Source: Acidobacterium sp.
GTDB taxonomy: Bacteria > Acidobacteriota > Terriglobia > Terriglobales > Acidobacteriaceae
Direction: 5' to 3'
Assembly (NCBI GenBank): GCA_003166955.1
Contig: PMUI01000070.1
Location: forward strand, 1 to 64,000
DNA: 64,000 nt
A program made the position numbers and the translations under genes. The notes under the pieces were generated by a model. That model saw nothing but the letters and a program-made list of their open reading frames with translations, was not told the origin of the DNA and searched no databases. Positions 16,113 to 25,072 of the stretch are shown piece by piece; position 1 is the stretch's first letter, and each line of letters starts with the position of its first letter.

Positions 16113-17891
16113 ATGTATCGCAAGATTTTGATGCTGGGCATTACATTGTTGCTGGGCGTTCCGGCGTCCCAGGCGAAGGAACCTCGTGGAGCGGCGCCAA
16201 TCCCGCTCTCACCGCAGCAGCAGCGCCTGGTGCAACAGGCGATCGCGCGGGAGAAGGTGATCATCAAGCAGATCCAGAAGAGCACGCCGGTGGTGCAGTC
16301 GTACATCCAGGACCTGCGTCCGGACGTGAAGCTGTACCAGGTTCCGGTGTCGGACCAGTACATGCTCGGGCGCGTGGATTTCGGCAAGGCGTTTTCGGCC
16401 GATGAGTACGCCCAGGTGGAGCGCGGTGGGAAAAAGCACGGCTGGTTCGCGGGATCGTTCAGCTTCATGCAGGACCTGACGAAGGCGTTTCATCTGGAGA
16501 ACTCGCCGACGGGCTTCATGGCGATGATGTTCATCGACCCGACCGGGTTCGACCTGCAGCACTATCAGTTTGCGTTTGTGCGGCGTGAATTTCTGGGTAC
16601 AGTGCGGACCTGGGTCTTCGACGTCCAGCCGAAGGAAAAGGGCTCGGGGCGGTTCTTCGGGCGCATCTGGGTTGAGGACGAAGACGGCAACGTGGTGCGC
16701 TTCAATGGCACATACATCTCGAACGCGAACGACGAAGCCTCCCATTATTTCCATTTCGACAGCTGGCGCATGAATGTGCAGCCCGGAGTCTGGGCGCCGG
16801 CGTCGGTTTACATCGAGGACACCCTGAAGAACCAGGTCGCGCACGCGACGAGCTTCAAGGGACAAACGACGTACTGGGGCTACTCGCTGAAGCTGCCGAC
16901 GAAGGAATCGGACGCGGAATCGATGGAGATCGAGAACGCGCAGGACCAGAGCGACAACTCGACGGACGTGAGCCCGCTGCAGGCCGAGCGGGAGTGGATT
17001 TCCCAGGCTGAGGAGAACGTTCTGGACCGGCTGACGCAGGCCGGACTGGTGGCGCCGCCCAGCGATTTCGACAAGCAGCTGGAGCAGGTGACGAACAATA
17101 TCATCATCGGAAACAACCTGCAGCTGCCCAGCGACATTCATTGCCGGGTGATCCTGACGACGCCGCTGGAGTCATTGGCGGTGGGCAACACGATCCTGCT
17201 GAGCAAGGGCCTGGTGGATGTTCTGCCGACCGAAGAGGATCTGGCAGCGGTGATCAGCTTCCAGCTGGCGCACATCGTGACGGGGCACCACATCGACACG
17301 CGATATGCGTTCAACGACCGGCTGCTCTTCCCGGATACGGCGACGTTCCGGCGGATCACGATGAATCACTCGACGCCGGATAACGAAGAGGCGGCGAAGA
17401 AGGCAGTAGAGCTGTATAACCACTCGATCTATCACGACAAGGCGGCGAGCGTGGGGTTGTTCTTCCAGCAGCTGCAGGTGAGGGAGAAGGATCTGCCTTC
17501 GCTGTTTACCCCGCGGCTGGGCGACTCGCTGGTGCGGGCCGATGGGCAGCCGTGGCTGGCAGGGCTGACGCAGGGAGCGCCGAAGCTGGACATGGATAAT
17601 CTGACGCAGGTTGCGGCGCTGCCGCTGAACAGCCGGCTGAAGATCGATCCGTGGGACGACAAGGTATTCACGCTGAATGTGAAGCCTGCGCCGTTACTGA
17701 ACGCGCGGGACAAGATGCCGCTGGAGCTGACGCCGGTGTACTACCGGTTGCAGCGTTATTCGGACGCATCGCCTGCGGCGCCGGCACCGGCGAACGCGGC
17801 GCCCGCAGCAAGCGCGCCACCTTCGGCGGATGCCGGAGCGCAGCAGCCGTCGGCGAGCGCACAGGCTCAACCACAGGCGGGGCCGCAGTAA
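16113..17891 (+). CDS. Secreted M48-like protein with degenerate metalloprotease motif, 592 aa
   Basis: A signal peptide (MYRKILMLGITLLLGVPASQ) leads into an N-terminal domain rich in beta-strands (about 70-260: FVRREFLGTVRTWVFDVQPK, GRIWVEDEDGNVVRFNGT) resembling lipoprotein-sorting LolA-type folds. A second domain (about 295-490) resembles M48 peptidases, but the zinc motif HExxH reads FQLAH (383-387): the first His is Phe and the catalytic Glu is Gln. The tail (570-592) is Ala/Pro/Gln-rich. It is therefore probably a non-catalytic binding or chaperone protein. AGGAG precedes the ATG at 16113. It lies downstream of the TonB-like gene. Confidence 0.75.
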   Translation: MYRKILMLGITLLLGVPASQAKEPRGAAPIPLSPQQQRLVQQAIAREKVIIKQIQKSTPVVQSYIQDLRPDVKLYQVPVSDQYMLGRVDFGKAFSADEYAQVERGGKKHGWFAGSFSFMQDLTKAFHLENSPTGFMAMMFIDPTGFDLQHYQFAFVRREFLGTVRTWVFDVQPKEKGSGRFFGRIWVEDEDGNVVRFNGTYISNANDEASHYFHFDSWRMNVQPGVWAPASVYIEDTLKNQVAHATSFKGQTTYWGYSLKLPTKESDAESMEIENAQDQSDNSTDVSPLQAEREWISQAEENVLDRLTQAGLVAPPSDFDKQLEQVTNNIIIGNNLQLPSDIHCRVILTTPLESLAVGNTILLSKGLVDVLPTEEDLAAVISFQLAHIVTGHHIDTRYAFNDRLLFPDTATFRRITMNHSTPDNEEAAKKAVELYNHSIYHDKAASVGLFFQQLQVREKDLPSLFTPRLGDSLVRADGQPWLAGLTQGAPKLDMDNLTQVAALPLNSRLKIDPWDDKVFTLNVKPAPLLNARDKMPLELTPVYYRLQRYSDASPAAPAPANAAPAASAPPSADAGAQQPSASAQAQPQAGPQ

Positions 17892-17917
17892 TCGGGCCTG
17901 GGCTTTGATCGGGGATG

Positions 17918-17949
17918 GCTTTGCGGCTCAAAAAAAAGAGCCGCGAAGC
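17918..17949. other. 12-bp hairpin with an eight-A loop
   Basis: GCTTTGCGGCTC and GAGCCGCGAAGC pair (one G-U) around a loop of eight A. It lies 27 bases past the M48-like stop. No T-run follows on the + strand, so it may protect the 3' end or act together with Rho rather than as a classical terminator. Confidence 0.45.
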
Positions 17950-18036
17950 GCAACGCCTGAGGTTAAAAGAGGGTTCTAAATAATTGCGGTCTTGAATTTG
18001 CGGAGGGCCGGCAAGCTTTAAGTTCGGAGACAGACC

Positions 18037-18654
18037 GTGGTCAAGAAGATCGCATTCATCGCTCTATTATTCCTTCCTGCGGCGTTAGTCGCGCAAAACC
18101 CGGAGTCAGCCACTGGTGGCGAAACTTCGATGACGGTGGGCGCGGAGTTCTCGTCGTTTAACCCGGACTGGGGATGCGCGAACATTAGCCCATTCGGCTG
18201 CACGGCCCAGCTGTACGGTCCTACAGCACTGTTCGACGCCGACTGGCACAGTCGGTTTGGCGTGGAAGGGGAAGCTCGCTTTTTGCACTTCCATGGACAG
18301 GGCGGCGAGGTCGAATCGAATTACCTGGCCGGCCCGCGCTACCGGATGTTCCGGATCCAGCGTTTCGATGGCTGGTTCAAGGTGCTTCTGGGCGGGGGAT
18401 GGATCACGACCCCCAATTACCCGGCTGCGGGCAGCCTGAAGGGAAGCTACTTTGTCTACGCTCCGGGCGGAGCGTTCGACTATCGGCTGACGCGGCATCT
18501 CTTCGCTCGCGCCGACTATGAGTACCAGATCTGGCCGTCGTTTGCCGGACCACCCGCTTATAATTCGACGACCGGGAAGGTGGTACAGAACAACAGCGGA
18601 CTGACACCGAACGGACTGAGCTTCGGTGTGGCTTACAGATTCCTCGGATACTAG
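18037..18654 (+). CDS. Outer-membrane beta-barrel protein, 205 aa
   Basis: A signal peptide (MVKKIAFIALLFLPAALVAQ) is followed by alternating amphipathic strands (TSMTVGAEFSSFNP, FGVEGEARFLHFHG, FKVLLGGGWITT, FVYAPGGAFDYRLTRHLFAR) and a C-terminal aromatic strand ending GVAYRFLGY, which fits an OmpA/OmpW-like eight-stranded barrel recognised by the BAM complex. The start is GTG at 18037 with GGAGA upstream. It sits downstream of the TonB/M48-like pair and ends at a bidirectional terminator. The ligand is unknown. Confidence 0.8.
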   Translation: MVKKIAFIALLFLPAALVAQNPESATGGETSMTVGAEFSSFNPDWGCANISPFGCTAQLYGPTALFDADWHSRFGVEGEARFLHFHGQGGEVESNYLAGPRYRMFRIQRFDGWFKVLLGGGWITTPNYPAAGSLKGSYFVYAPGGAFDYRLTRHLFARADYEYQIWPSFAGPPAYNSTTGKVVQNNSGLTPNGLSFGVAYRFLGY

Positions 18655-18674
18655 CCGGGAAACGGGAAAGAGGA

Positions 18675-18704
18675 ACGGGCTGGGCAATGCGCCCAGCCCG
18701 TTTT
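18675..18704. terminator. Bidirectional Rho-independent terminator
   Basis: ACGGGCTGGGC and GCCCAGCCCGT form a perfect 11-bp stem with a 5-base loop, followed by T residues on the + strand. It lies between two convergent barrel genes. The T-run is short and is poorer on the minus side. Confidence 0.8.
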
Positions 18705-18726
18705 GCGTTTGGGAGACCACCAGGTT

Positions 18727-19329
18727 TCAGAAGTGGTACGCGATTCCGACGACCGGATCGTAGATGTTGTAGTAGACGTTTGTGTTGAGGTCATGGCTGG
18801 CGTAGTTGAAGGTGGGGGTCTTCATGAGGAGGCCGCGATATTCGGCGCGAATATCGAAGCTGGGACTGATCTCGTAGGCGAAGCCGGCGCCATACATGGC
18901 CCCGACATTCGTGACGCGGCTGAGGCCGAAGGTGTCGGTCTTTGCGTCGTCGATGGGCGAAAAGATAAAGCCAGCGGCGCCAGCCTCGATAAAGGGGTTC
19001 CAGTTCTTGAAATTGAAGCTGTAAACGTAGGCTCCGGAGAACTCCTGAAAGCGGTCGTGGATGCGGTAGGAGCCGAACGAGCAGCAGAAGTGCTGGATGT
19101 TCTGGTTGTACTGGTAGTTGATCTCCAGACCACCATGAGGAGTGAGTAAGTAGCGATAGCTGACGAGCGCGCCCGCGTATCCGACAGTAGCGTGGAGCTG
19201 GACAGCGTTTCCTGAAGCAAAAGGCGGGATGATGGCGGTACCGCTAACGCTGACATCCTGGCGGCTTTCCTGGGCGAAGACGGGAATGGCCAGCAGGGGC
19301 AACAAAAAAAGCAACAACGATTTCTTCAT
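18727..19329 (-). CDS. Outer-membrane beta-barrel protein, 200 aa
   Basis: A signal peptide (MKKSLLLFLLPLLAIPVFAQ) precedes strand-turn-strand segments (NAVQLHATVGYAGALVSYRY, GGLEINYQYNQNIQHFCC, YVYSFNFKNWNPFIEAGAAG, FAYEISPSFDIRAEYRGLL) and the aromatic C-terminal strand VVGIAYHF. It is an eight-strand-type small porin-like barrel similar in length and design to the convergent gene at 18037. An adjacent cysteine pair (HFCCSF) in the second hairpin region is unusual for a barrel. The function is unknown. Confidence 0.8.
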   Translation of the reverse strand: MKKSLLLFLLPLLAIPVFAQESRQDVSVSGTAIIPPFASGNAVQLHATVGYAGALVSYRYLLTPHGGLEINYQYNQNIQHFCCSFGSYRIHDRFQEFSGAYVYSFNFKNWNPFIEAGAAGFIFSPIDDAKTDTFGLSRVTNVGAMYGAGFAYEISPSFDIRAEYRGLLMKTPTFNYASHDLNTNVYYNIYDPVVGIAYHF

Positions 19330-19488
19330 TCTTCGGTCAACCTCTTTACAACGCCCTTCGGAATTTTCCGGCGTCAGCCGCAGACTGGCGCCTTAGAAGC
19401 TCGGGCTCCCTGAAATAGCAAACATCGGGGGGATGTCCACCTGGTCATTGTACCTGCCGCGGGGTGTTTCGACAGCTTGCGGCGGGAG

Positions 19489-20439
19489 TTAATGCTTGGA
19501 CGAACGAGAGGGGCGGATGGGAAGTTGTTCGGTGCGAAATGCGAAGGGGTGGCCATGAGAGGAGGCCAGAGCGCGGACAATGGCGAGGAAAGCCAGACCG
19601 GCGTGGGAGGAGGTGGCGCGGGCGCGATGGACCAGCCAGAGACGGCGGGCGATTTTCAGCTCGGGGACAGCGACCTGGACCAGTTCGCCGCGGGCGAGTT
19701 CGGGCTGAACGGTGAGGCCGGGGACGAGCGCGACGCCGTTGCCGCGGGCGACGAAGCGCTTGATAGCTTCGAGGCTGGGGAGCTCGACGGCCATATTGAG
19801 GGGGGTCTGATGGCGAGCGAAGGTTTCGATGACGCGCTGGCGCAACGGCGAGGCGACGGTGTGGGCGATGAAGGTTTGCGCGCCGAGTTCGCGGATGGAG
19901 ACCTGCTTCTGTTTGGCCAGGGGATGTTTGGGGTCGACGACGAAGGTGACAGAGTCGGTGTAGACGGCGATGGCGTGGAGGCGGGCGTCCTCGGGACGGA
20001 AGGAGAGGATGCCGAACTCGACGGCGCGTTCGAGAAGCTGGTCGGGAATCTGGCTGGCAAGCGAGCGCTGGACCGTTACACCGATGTGGGGGTAATCGCG
20101 ACGGAAGGCGTCGAGCACAGGGAGGAGCCAGAGGCAGGTGTATTCGTTGGCGGCGAGCGTGAGGCGGCCGCGCTCAAGGGAGCGGAGCTCTTCGAGGGCG
20201 GTGACGGTTTCGGTGCGGAGACGCAGCAGCCGTTCCGCGTAGCCGCGCAGGAGCTTGCCTGAGGCGGTGAGGGTGCCGTCGCGGGAGGAGCGTTCGAAAA
20301 GAGGCTCGCCAATCTCCTCTTCGAGTTTGCGAATGGCATGGCTGATGGCTGGCTGGGTGCGGCGCATGCGCGCAGCGCCACGGGAGAAGCCTTTTTCTTC
20401 GACGACGGCGAGGAAGGTTTCAAGTTGGTAAAGGTCCAT
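19489..20439 (-). CDS. LysR-family transcriptional regulator, 316 aa
   Basis: N-terminal winged helix-turn-helix (residues 1-60: MDLYQLETFLAVVEEKGFSR, RTQPAISHAIRKLEEEIGEP) and a C-terminal periplasmic-binding-like effector domain (about 92-295). The start at MDLYQLE gives the standard LysR N-terminus; the ATG 14 codons upstream (20481) is less likely. It is divergent from leuA with a 180-base gap that contains AT-rich dyads, the usual place for autoregulation and for control of the facing operon. Regulation of the leu-ilv genes by this protein is inference; the C-terminal 25 residues are basic and atypical. Confidence 0.88.
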   Translation of the reverse strand: MDLYQLETFLAVVEEKGFSRGAARMRRTQPAISHAIRKLEEEIGEPLFERSSRDGTLTASGKLLRGYAERLLRLRTETVTALEELRSLERGRLTLAANEYTCLWLLPVLDAFRRDYPHIGVTVQRSLASQIPDQLLERAVEFGILSFRPEDARLHAIAVYTDSVTFVVDPKHPLAKQKQVSIRELGAQTFIAHTVASPLRQRVIETFARHQTPLNMAVELPSLEAIKRFVARGNGVALVPGLTVQPELARGELVQVAVPELKIARRLWLVHRARATSSHAGLAFLAIVRALASSHGHPFAFRTEQLPIRPSRSSKH

Positions 20440-20478
20440 AGAAGCAGGCGGAATCGGGTGCTGGAAGCCAGTATGAAT

Positions 20479-20513
20479 CAAATTTATGTAAATGCAAACA
20501 ATTACAAATTTGC
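20479..20513. promoter_or_regulatory. AT-rich dyad in the LysR-leuA gap, candidate LysR operator
   Basis: CAAATTT at 20479-20485 is mirrored by AAATTTG at 20506-20512, and GCAAA (20494) by TTTGC (20509-20513). The stretch is strikingly AT-rich against its surroundings and overlaps the expected promoter zone of the LysR gene. Confidence 0.45.
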
Positions 20514-20619
20514 TTTATGAAGAGCGCTTTGCCAAACTAATTACGTACGAAGCAAGATGGCTGTTGAGGACGTGTGCGACGGATCGCACACGCAGGCTTG
20601 ACTCAAGAAAGACATTCGT

Positions 20620-21813
20620 ATGCCTCAGGACCGAATCTATTTCTTCGATACGACGCTGCGGGATGGCGAACAGTCGCCAGGCTGCAGCATGACCCACCAC
20701 GAGAAGCTGGCGCTGGCGCATTCGCTGGCCGATCTGGGTGTGGACATTCTCGAGGCGGGGTTCGCGATTGCGTCGGATGGGGATTTCGCGGCCATTTCGG
20801 CGATTGCGCAGGAAGTGCGCGGGCCGAAGGTGGCCTCGCTGGCACGGGCACGGCAGGAAGACATTGAGCGCGCGGCGAAGGCGGTGGAGAAGGCGGCGCG
20901 GCCGAGGATTCATGTGTTCCTGGCGAGCTCGGATATTCATCTTGAGTACAAGCTGAAAATCACGCGGGACGAGGCGCTGGAGCAGGCGGCGAAGATGGTG
21001 GCGCTGTCGAAAACGTATGTCGACGATGTGGAGTTTTCGCCGGAGGATTCGACGCGAACCGATCCTGAGTTTCTGTGTCAGTTTGTGGGAGCTGCGATCA
21101 GCGCGGGGGCGACGACGATTAATCTGCCGGACACGGTGGGATACGCGACCCCGGAGGATTATGCGGGGATGTTCCGGAACATTCTGGCGAAGGTGCCGGG
21201 CGCAGATCGGGTGATCCTGTCGACGCATTGCCACGATGACCTTGGGTTGGCGGTGGCGAATACGCTGGCGGCGATTCGCGCTGGGGCTCGGCAGGTGGAG
21301 TGCACAATCAACGGGATCGGCGAGCGCGCAGGGAATGCGGCGCTCGAAGAAATTGGCGCGGCGATGCGGGTGCGGGCGGATGTCTTCCCTTACGAATGCA
21401 ATTTGAACCTGGAGAAGCTGTATCCGGTGAGCCAGCAGCTGGCGGGGACGATCAGCTTTGGCGCGGCGCCGAACAAGGCTGTTGTCGGGTCGAATGCATT
21501 TGCGCACGAGGCGGGGATTCATCAGCACGGGGTGCTGTCGAATCCGCTGACGTACGAGATCATGACCCCGGTGTCGGTGGGCGTGCCGGCGAATCGCATG
21601 GTGCTGGGCAAGCATTCGGGGCGGACGGCGCTGCGGTCGCGGCTGCATGAGCTGGGGTATCGGCTGTCGGCGGCGGATCTGGACATCGCGTATCGGGCGT
21701 TCACGGAGCTGGCGGATCGCAAGAAGGCGATCTACGACCAGGACCTGATCAATCTGGTGGCGCATCATCAGCGGCACGAGGATTTGATCTCGACGGAGCC
21801 GGCGGTCAACTGA
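20620..21813 (+). CDS. leuA: 2-isopropylmalate synthase, short form without the C-terminal regulatory domain, 397 aa
   Basis: Condenses acetyl-CoA with 2-oxoisovalerate, the first step of leucine synthesis. The HMG-CoA-lyase-like barrel is complete: [54 protein letters not shown], and the linker [18 protein letters not shown]. It ends shortly after, with about 70 residues of the helical subdomain, so the leucine-binding LeuA dimer domain present in forms of about 510 aa is missing. Homocitrate or citramalate synthase activity is possible, but the operon argues for LeuA. Start at [12 protein letters not shown]. Confidence 0.88.
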   Translation: MPQDRIYFFDTTLRDGEQSPGCSMTHHEKLALAHSLADLGVDILEAGFAIASDGDFAAISAIAQEVRGPKVASLARARQEDIERAAKAVEKAARPRIHVFLASSDIHLEYKLKITRDEALEQAAKMVALSKTYVDDVEFSPEDSTRTDPEFLCQFVGAAISAGATTINLPDTVGYATPEDYAGMFRNILAKVPGADRVILSTHCHDDLGLAVANTLAAIRAGARQVECTINGIGERAGNAALEEIGAAMRVRADVFPYECNLNLEKLYPVSQQLAGTISFGAAPNKAVVGSNAFAHEAGIHQHGVLSNPLTYEIMTPVSVGVPANRMVLGKHSGRTALRSRLHELGYRLSAADLDIAYRAFTELADRKKAIYDQDLINLVAHHQRHEDLISTEPAVN

Positions 21814-21818
21814 CCACG

Positions 21819-21853
21819 GCAGCCGGTAGCCAGCAGCGGGTAGCTGGTAGCAA
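21819..21853. repeat. 7-bp tandem array between leuA and leuB
   Basis: The units are GCAGCCG, GTAGCCA, GCAGCGG, GTAGCTG, GTAGCAA. It begins six bases after the leuA stop. Confidence 0.65.
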
Positions 21854-21893
21854 GTTGAATGGAGACCGCAGCGGAACTGCCGCAGGGAAATTC

Positions 21894-22997
21894 ATGACGA
21901 AAAAGCTAAAGATTCTAGTTGTGGCCGGCGATGGGATCGGGCCCGAAGTGACGGGCGAAGCGGTGCGCGTGCTTCAGTCCGTGGCGGAGCTGGGCGGGTA
22001 CGACTTTCAGTTTCGCGAAGAGCTGATTGGCGGCGTGGCGATCAAGGCGAAAGGGTCGCCGCTGCCGGAGGACACGTTGAAGGCGGCGCTCGAAAGCGAC
22101 GCGGTGCTGCTGGGCGCGGTGGGCAGCAACGAGTTCAATGCGCTGCCGCCGAGCGAGAGGCCGGAAGCGGGTCTGCTGAAGATTCGCTCGGAGCTGGGTG
22201 GGTTTGCGAATCTGCGGCCCTCGTTTGCGTGGCCGGGGTTGAGCCAGAATTCGCCGCTCAGGCCGGAGATCGTGGAAGGGGCGGACATTTTGTTTGTGCG
22301 CGAGCTGCTGGGCGGGCTGTATTTTGGCGCGCCACGCGAGTGGGACAAGCGCGTGAATGCGGCCTGGAACACGATGCGCTATACACGGGACGAAGTGGTT
22401 CGCGTGTCGAAGGTGGCGTTTGAACTTGCCGCAAAGCGGCGGAAGAAGGTCACGTCGGTGGATAAGGCCAACGTGCTGGAAGTTTCGCAGCTGTGGCGCG
22501 CGACGGTGACCGAGGTGGCGAAGGATTATCCCGATGTTGCGCTGGAACATCAGTACGTGGACGCAATGGCGATGCACCTGATGAATCAGCCGCGGAATTA
22601 CGATGTGGTGCTCACAGAAAACTTGTTCGGCGACATCTTGTCGGATGAGGCTGGTGTGATCACGGGGTCGTTGGGGATGCTGCCTTCGGCAACAATCGGT
22701 GGGAAGGTGAATTTGTATGAGCCGGTGCACGGGTCGGCTCCGGATATTGCGGGAAAAGGAATTGCGAACCCGCTGGGCGCGATTTTGACGGCCGCGATGC
22801 TGCTACGGTATTCGGCGGGTCTCGAGGATGAGGCTGCGGCGATTGAAGCGGCAGTGAAGCAGGTGGTCGCGGATGGGGTTCGCACGGCGGATTTGGCGCG
22901 CGCCGACAAGAGCGTGGAGGTGTCGTCGACGACAGAAGTGGGGAGTAAGGTTCGCGAAGTTTTGGTCGGTGCTCGTGCGAGCGCTGCGGCGCGTTAA
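21894..22997 (+). CDS. leuB: 3-isopropylmalate dehydrogenase
   Basis: NAD-dependent oxidative decarboxylation of 3-isopropylmalate in leucine synthesis. Hallmarks are GDGIGPEVTGEAVRVL, the substrate-loop LLKIRSELGGFANLRP, RELLGGLYFG, and the metal/NAD site NLFGDILSDEAGVITGSLGM and EPVHGSAPDIAGKGIANPLG. At 367 aa it is normal length. The ATG at 21894 (MTKKLKILVVAGDG) follows CAGGGAAA and is preferred over an ATG 13 codons upstream. It is second gene of the leu-ilv operon, separated from leuA by a heptad array and from leuC by 27 bases. Confidence 0.95.
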   Translation: MTKKLKILVVAGDGIGPEVTGEAVRVLQSVAELGGYDFQFREELIGGVAIKAKGSPLPEDTLKAALESDAVLLGAVGSNEFNALPPSERPEAGLLKIRSELGGFANLRPSFAWPGLSQNSPLRPEIVEGADILFVRELLGGLYFGAPREWDKRVNAAWNTMRYTRDEVVRVSKVAFELAAKRRKKVTSVDKANVLEVSQLWRATVTEVAKDYPDVALEHQYVDAMAMHLMNQPRNYDVVLTENLFGDILSDEAGVITGSLGMLPSATIGGKVNLYEPVHGSAPDIAGKGIANPLGAILTAAMLLRYSAGLEDEAAAIEAAVKQVVADGVRTADLARADKSVEVSSTTEVGSKVREVLVGARASAAAR

Positions 22998-23024
22998 GTT
23001 TCGACAAAAGTTGTGGGAGTAGAG

Positions 23025-24458
23025 ATGGCGGGAAGTCCGAAGACATTATTCGAGAAGGTTTGGGAAACGCATGTTGTGGCGGAGCCTGCGAATGAGCCGG
23101 CGCTGATCTACATCGATCTGCATTTGATCCATGAGGTGACTTCACCGCAGGCGTTTGAGGGGCTGCGGCTGGCGGGGCGCAAGGTGCGGCGGCCGGATCG
23201 TTCGGTGGCGACGGTGGATCACAATGTGCCCACGACAGCGAATCGGCTGGTGATTGAGGACCCGATCGCGGCGAAGCAGATTGAGACGCTGCGCAGGAAC
23301 TGCGCGGAGTTTGGGATCGAGTTGTACGACGTGCAGTCGCCGCGGCAAGGCATTGTGCACGTGATTGGGCCGGAGCTGGGGCTGACCAAGCCGGGGATGA
23401 CGATTGTGTGCGGGGACTCGCACACGTCGACGCATGGTGCGCTGGGCGCGCTGGCGTTTGGGATTGGCACGTCGGAAGTGGAGCACGTGCTGGCGACGCA
23501 GTGTTTGCCGCAGGGGAAGCCGAAGACGTTTCGCATTTCAATTGAGGGCGAGCTGCCGGAGGGAGTGGGCGCGAAGGACATCGTGCTCGGGATTATTGGA
23601 CGCATCGGGACCGACGGCGCAACGGGCCACGTAATCGAGTACGCCGGGTCGGCCATTCGGTCGCTGAGCATGGAAGGCCGGATGACGATTTGCAACATGA
23701 GCATCGAGGCCGGCGCGCGGGCGGGGATGATTGCTCCTGATGAGACGACATTTGCGTGGCTCAAGGGGCGGCCGTATGCGCCGCAAGGCGCGGCGTGGGA
23801 CGAGGCGGTTCGGGAGTGGCGGAAGCTGGCGACCGATCCCGGAGCGAAATTCGATCGCGAGCTGACGATTCCGGCTGTGGAGATTGAGCCGTTCGTGACG
23901 TGGGGGACGAATCCGGGGATGGTGGTATCTGTAACAGCCACGGTGCCAGATCCGGCGAGAGCGCGGAACGATGCGGATCGGCGGGCGTATACGCGGGCTT
24001 TGGAGTACATGGATTTGAAGCCGGGGACCCCGATGGAAGAGATTGCGGTCGATCGGGTGTTCATTGGGTCGTGCACGAATTCGCGCATTGAGGATCTGCG
24101 GGCTGCGGCCAAGGTGGTGGCCGGGCATCGTGTGCACAGCACTGTGCGGGCGATGGTGGTGCCGGGATCGCAGCTGGTCAAGGCGCAGGCCGAGAAGGAA
24201 GGCCTGGACGCGATATTCAAAGAGGCGGGATTTGAGTGGCGGGAGCCGGGATGCTCGATGTGCCTGGGGATGAATCCTGACATTTTGCAGCCGGGCGAGC
24301 GGTGCGCGTCAACGAGCAATCGGAATTTTGAAGGACGGCAGGGGCAGGGCGGACGGACGCACCTGGTGAGCCCGATGATGGCCGCGGCTGCGGCGGTGAT
24401 GGGGCACTTCACCGATGTAAGGACGTGGGAGTTCAGGAAGGCTGAGGTGCTGGCGTAA
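23025..24458 (+). CDS. leuC: 3-isopropylmalate dehydratase large subunit
   Basis: With LeuD it isomerises 2- to 3-isopropylmalate through a [4Fe-4S] cluster. The aconitase-type cluster cysteines are visible in [10 protein letters not shown] and in [33 protein letters not shown] and [19 protein letters not shown] are also typical. At 477 aa it is the usual bacterial length. The ATG at 23025 follows GGGAG by six bases; the upstream GTG at 23013 is the alternative. Its stop overlaps the leuD start by one base (TAATG), which indicates translational coupling of the two subunits. Confidence 0.95.
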   Translation: MAGSPKTLFEKVWETHVVAEPANEPALIYIDLHLIHEVTSPQAFEGLRLAGRKVRRPDRSVATVDHNVPTTANRLVIEDPIAAKQIETLRRNCAEFGIELYDVQSPRQGIVHVIGPELGLTKPGMTIVCGDSHTSTHGALGALAFGIGTSEVEHVLATQCLPQGKPKTFRISIEGELPEGVGAKDIVLGIIGRIGTDGATGHVIEYAGSAIRSLSMEGRMTICNMSIEAGARAGMIAPDETTFAWLKGRPYAPQGAAWDEAVREWRKLATDPGAKFDRELTIPAVEIEPFVTWGTNPGMVVSVTATVPDPARARNDADRRAYTRALEYMDLKPGTPMEEIAVDRVFIGSCTNSRIEDLRAAAKVVAGHRVHSTVRAMVVPGSQLVKAQAEKEGLDAIFKEAGFEWREPGCSMCLGMNPDILQPGERCASTSNRNFEGRQGQGGRTHLVSPMMAAAAAVMGHFTDVRTWEFRKAEVLA

Positions 24459-25072
24459 TGGAAAAATTCCGGACTCTCACTTCAGGCGTCATGCCGCTGG
24501 ATCGGGTCAATGTGGATACCGATCAGATTATTCCGAAGCAGTTTTTGAAGCGGATTGAGCGCACGGGGTATGAGGATTTTCTGTTTTTTGACTGGCGGAA
24601 GGATCCTGCTTTTGAGTTGAACAATCCGCGGTACAAGGGCGCGAAGATTCTGGTGGCTGCGAAGAATTTCGGATGCGGGTCGTCGCGGGAACATGCGGCG
24701 TGGGCCCTGAGCGACTACGGGTTCCGGTGCGTGATTGCTCCTTCGTTCGCGGATATTTTTCATTCGAACGCAGGGAAAAATGGGATTTTGCTGGTCACGC
24801 TGCCGGAGGAGCAGGTGCAGACGCTGCTGGATCGTGCAAGTAGCCGCGACGGTTACAAATTAACGGTGTCGCTCGAGGAAAACACGATCAGCGGCTCTGA
24901 AGGGTTCAAAACGAGTTTCGCGATTGATCCTTTCCGGCGGGATTGCCTGCTGGAGGGGTTGGACGATATTGGGCTGACGCTGCGGCACGCGGCGGAGCTG
25001 GATCAATTTGAGAAGCAGCACGATGCGGCGTTCTGGGTGAAGCCGCGGGCGGGAGAAGGCGCGCAAGCATGA
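24458..25072 (+). CDS. leuD: 3-isopropylmalate dehydratase small subunit
   Basis: The swivel-domain partner of LeuC. It shows [18 protein letters not shown], the catalytic-loop segment [15 protein letters not shown] and [20 protein letters not shown]; residues [17 protein letters not shown] follow. At 204 aa it is typical for the LeuD class that pairs with this LeuC. It overlaps leuC by one base and ilvD by four (ATGA), so leuC-leuD-ilvD form one translationally coupled block. Confidence 0.95.
   Translation: MEKFRTLTSGVMPLDRVNVDTDQIIPKQFLKRIERTGYEDFLFFDWRKDPAFELNNPRYKGAKILVAAKNFGCGSSREHAAWALSDYGFRCVIAPSFADIFHSNAGKNGILLVTLPEEQVQTLLDRASSRDGYKLTVSLEENTISGSEGFKTSFAIDPFRRDCLLEGLDDIGLTLRHAAELDQFEKQHDAAFWVKPRAGEGAQA

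Noticed and set aside
20440-20619. Leucine attenuator with a leader peptide before leuA
   Set aside because: No short frame rich in Leu, Ile or Val codons, and no terminator/antiterminator pair was found in the gap.
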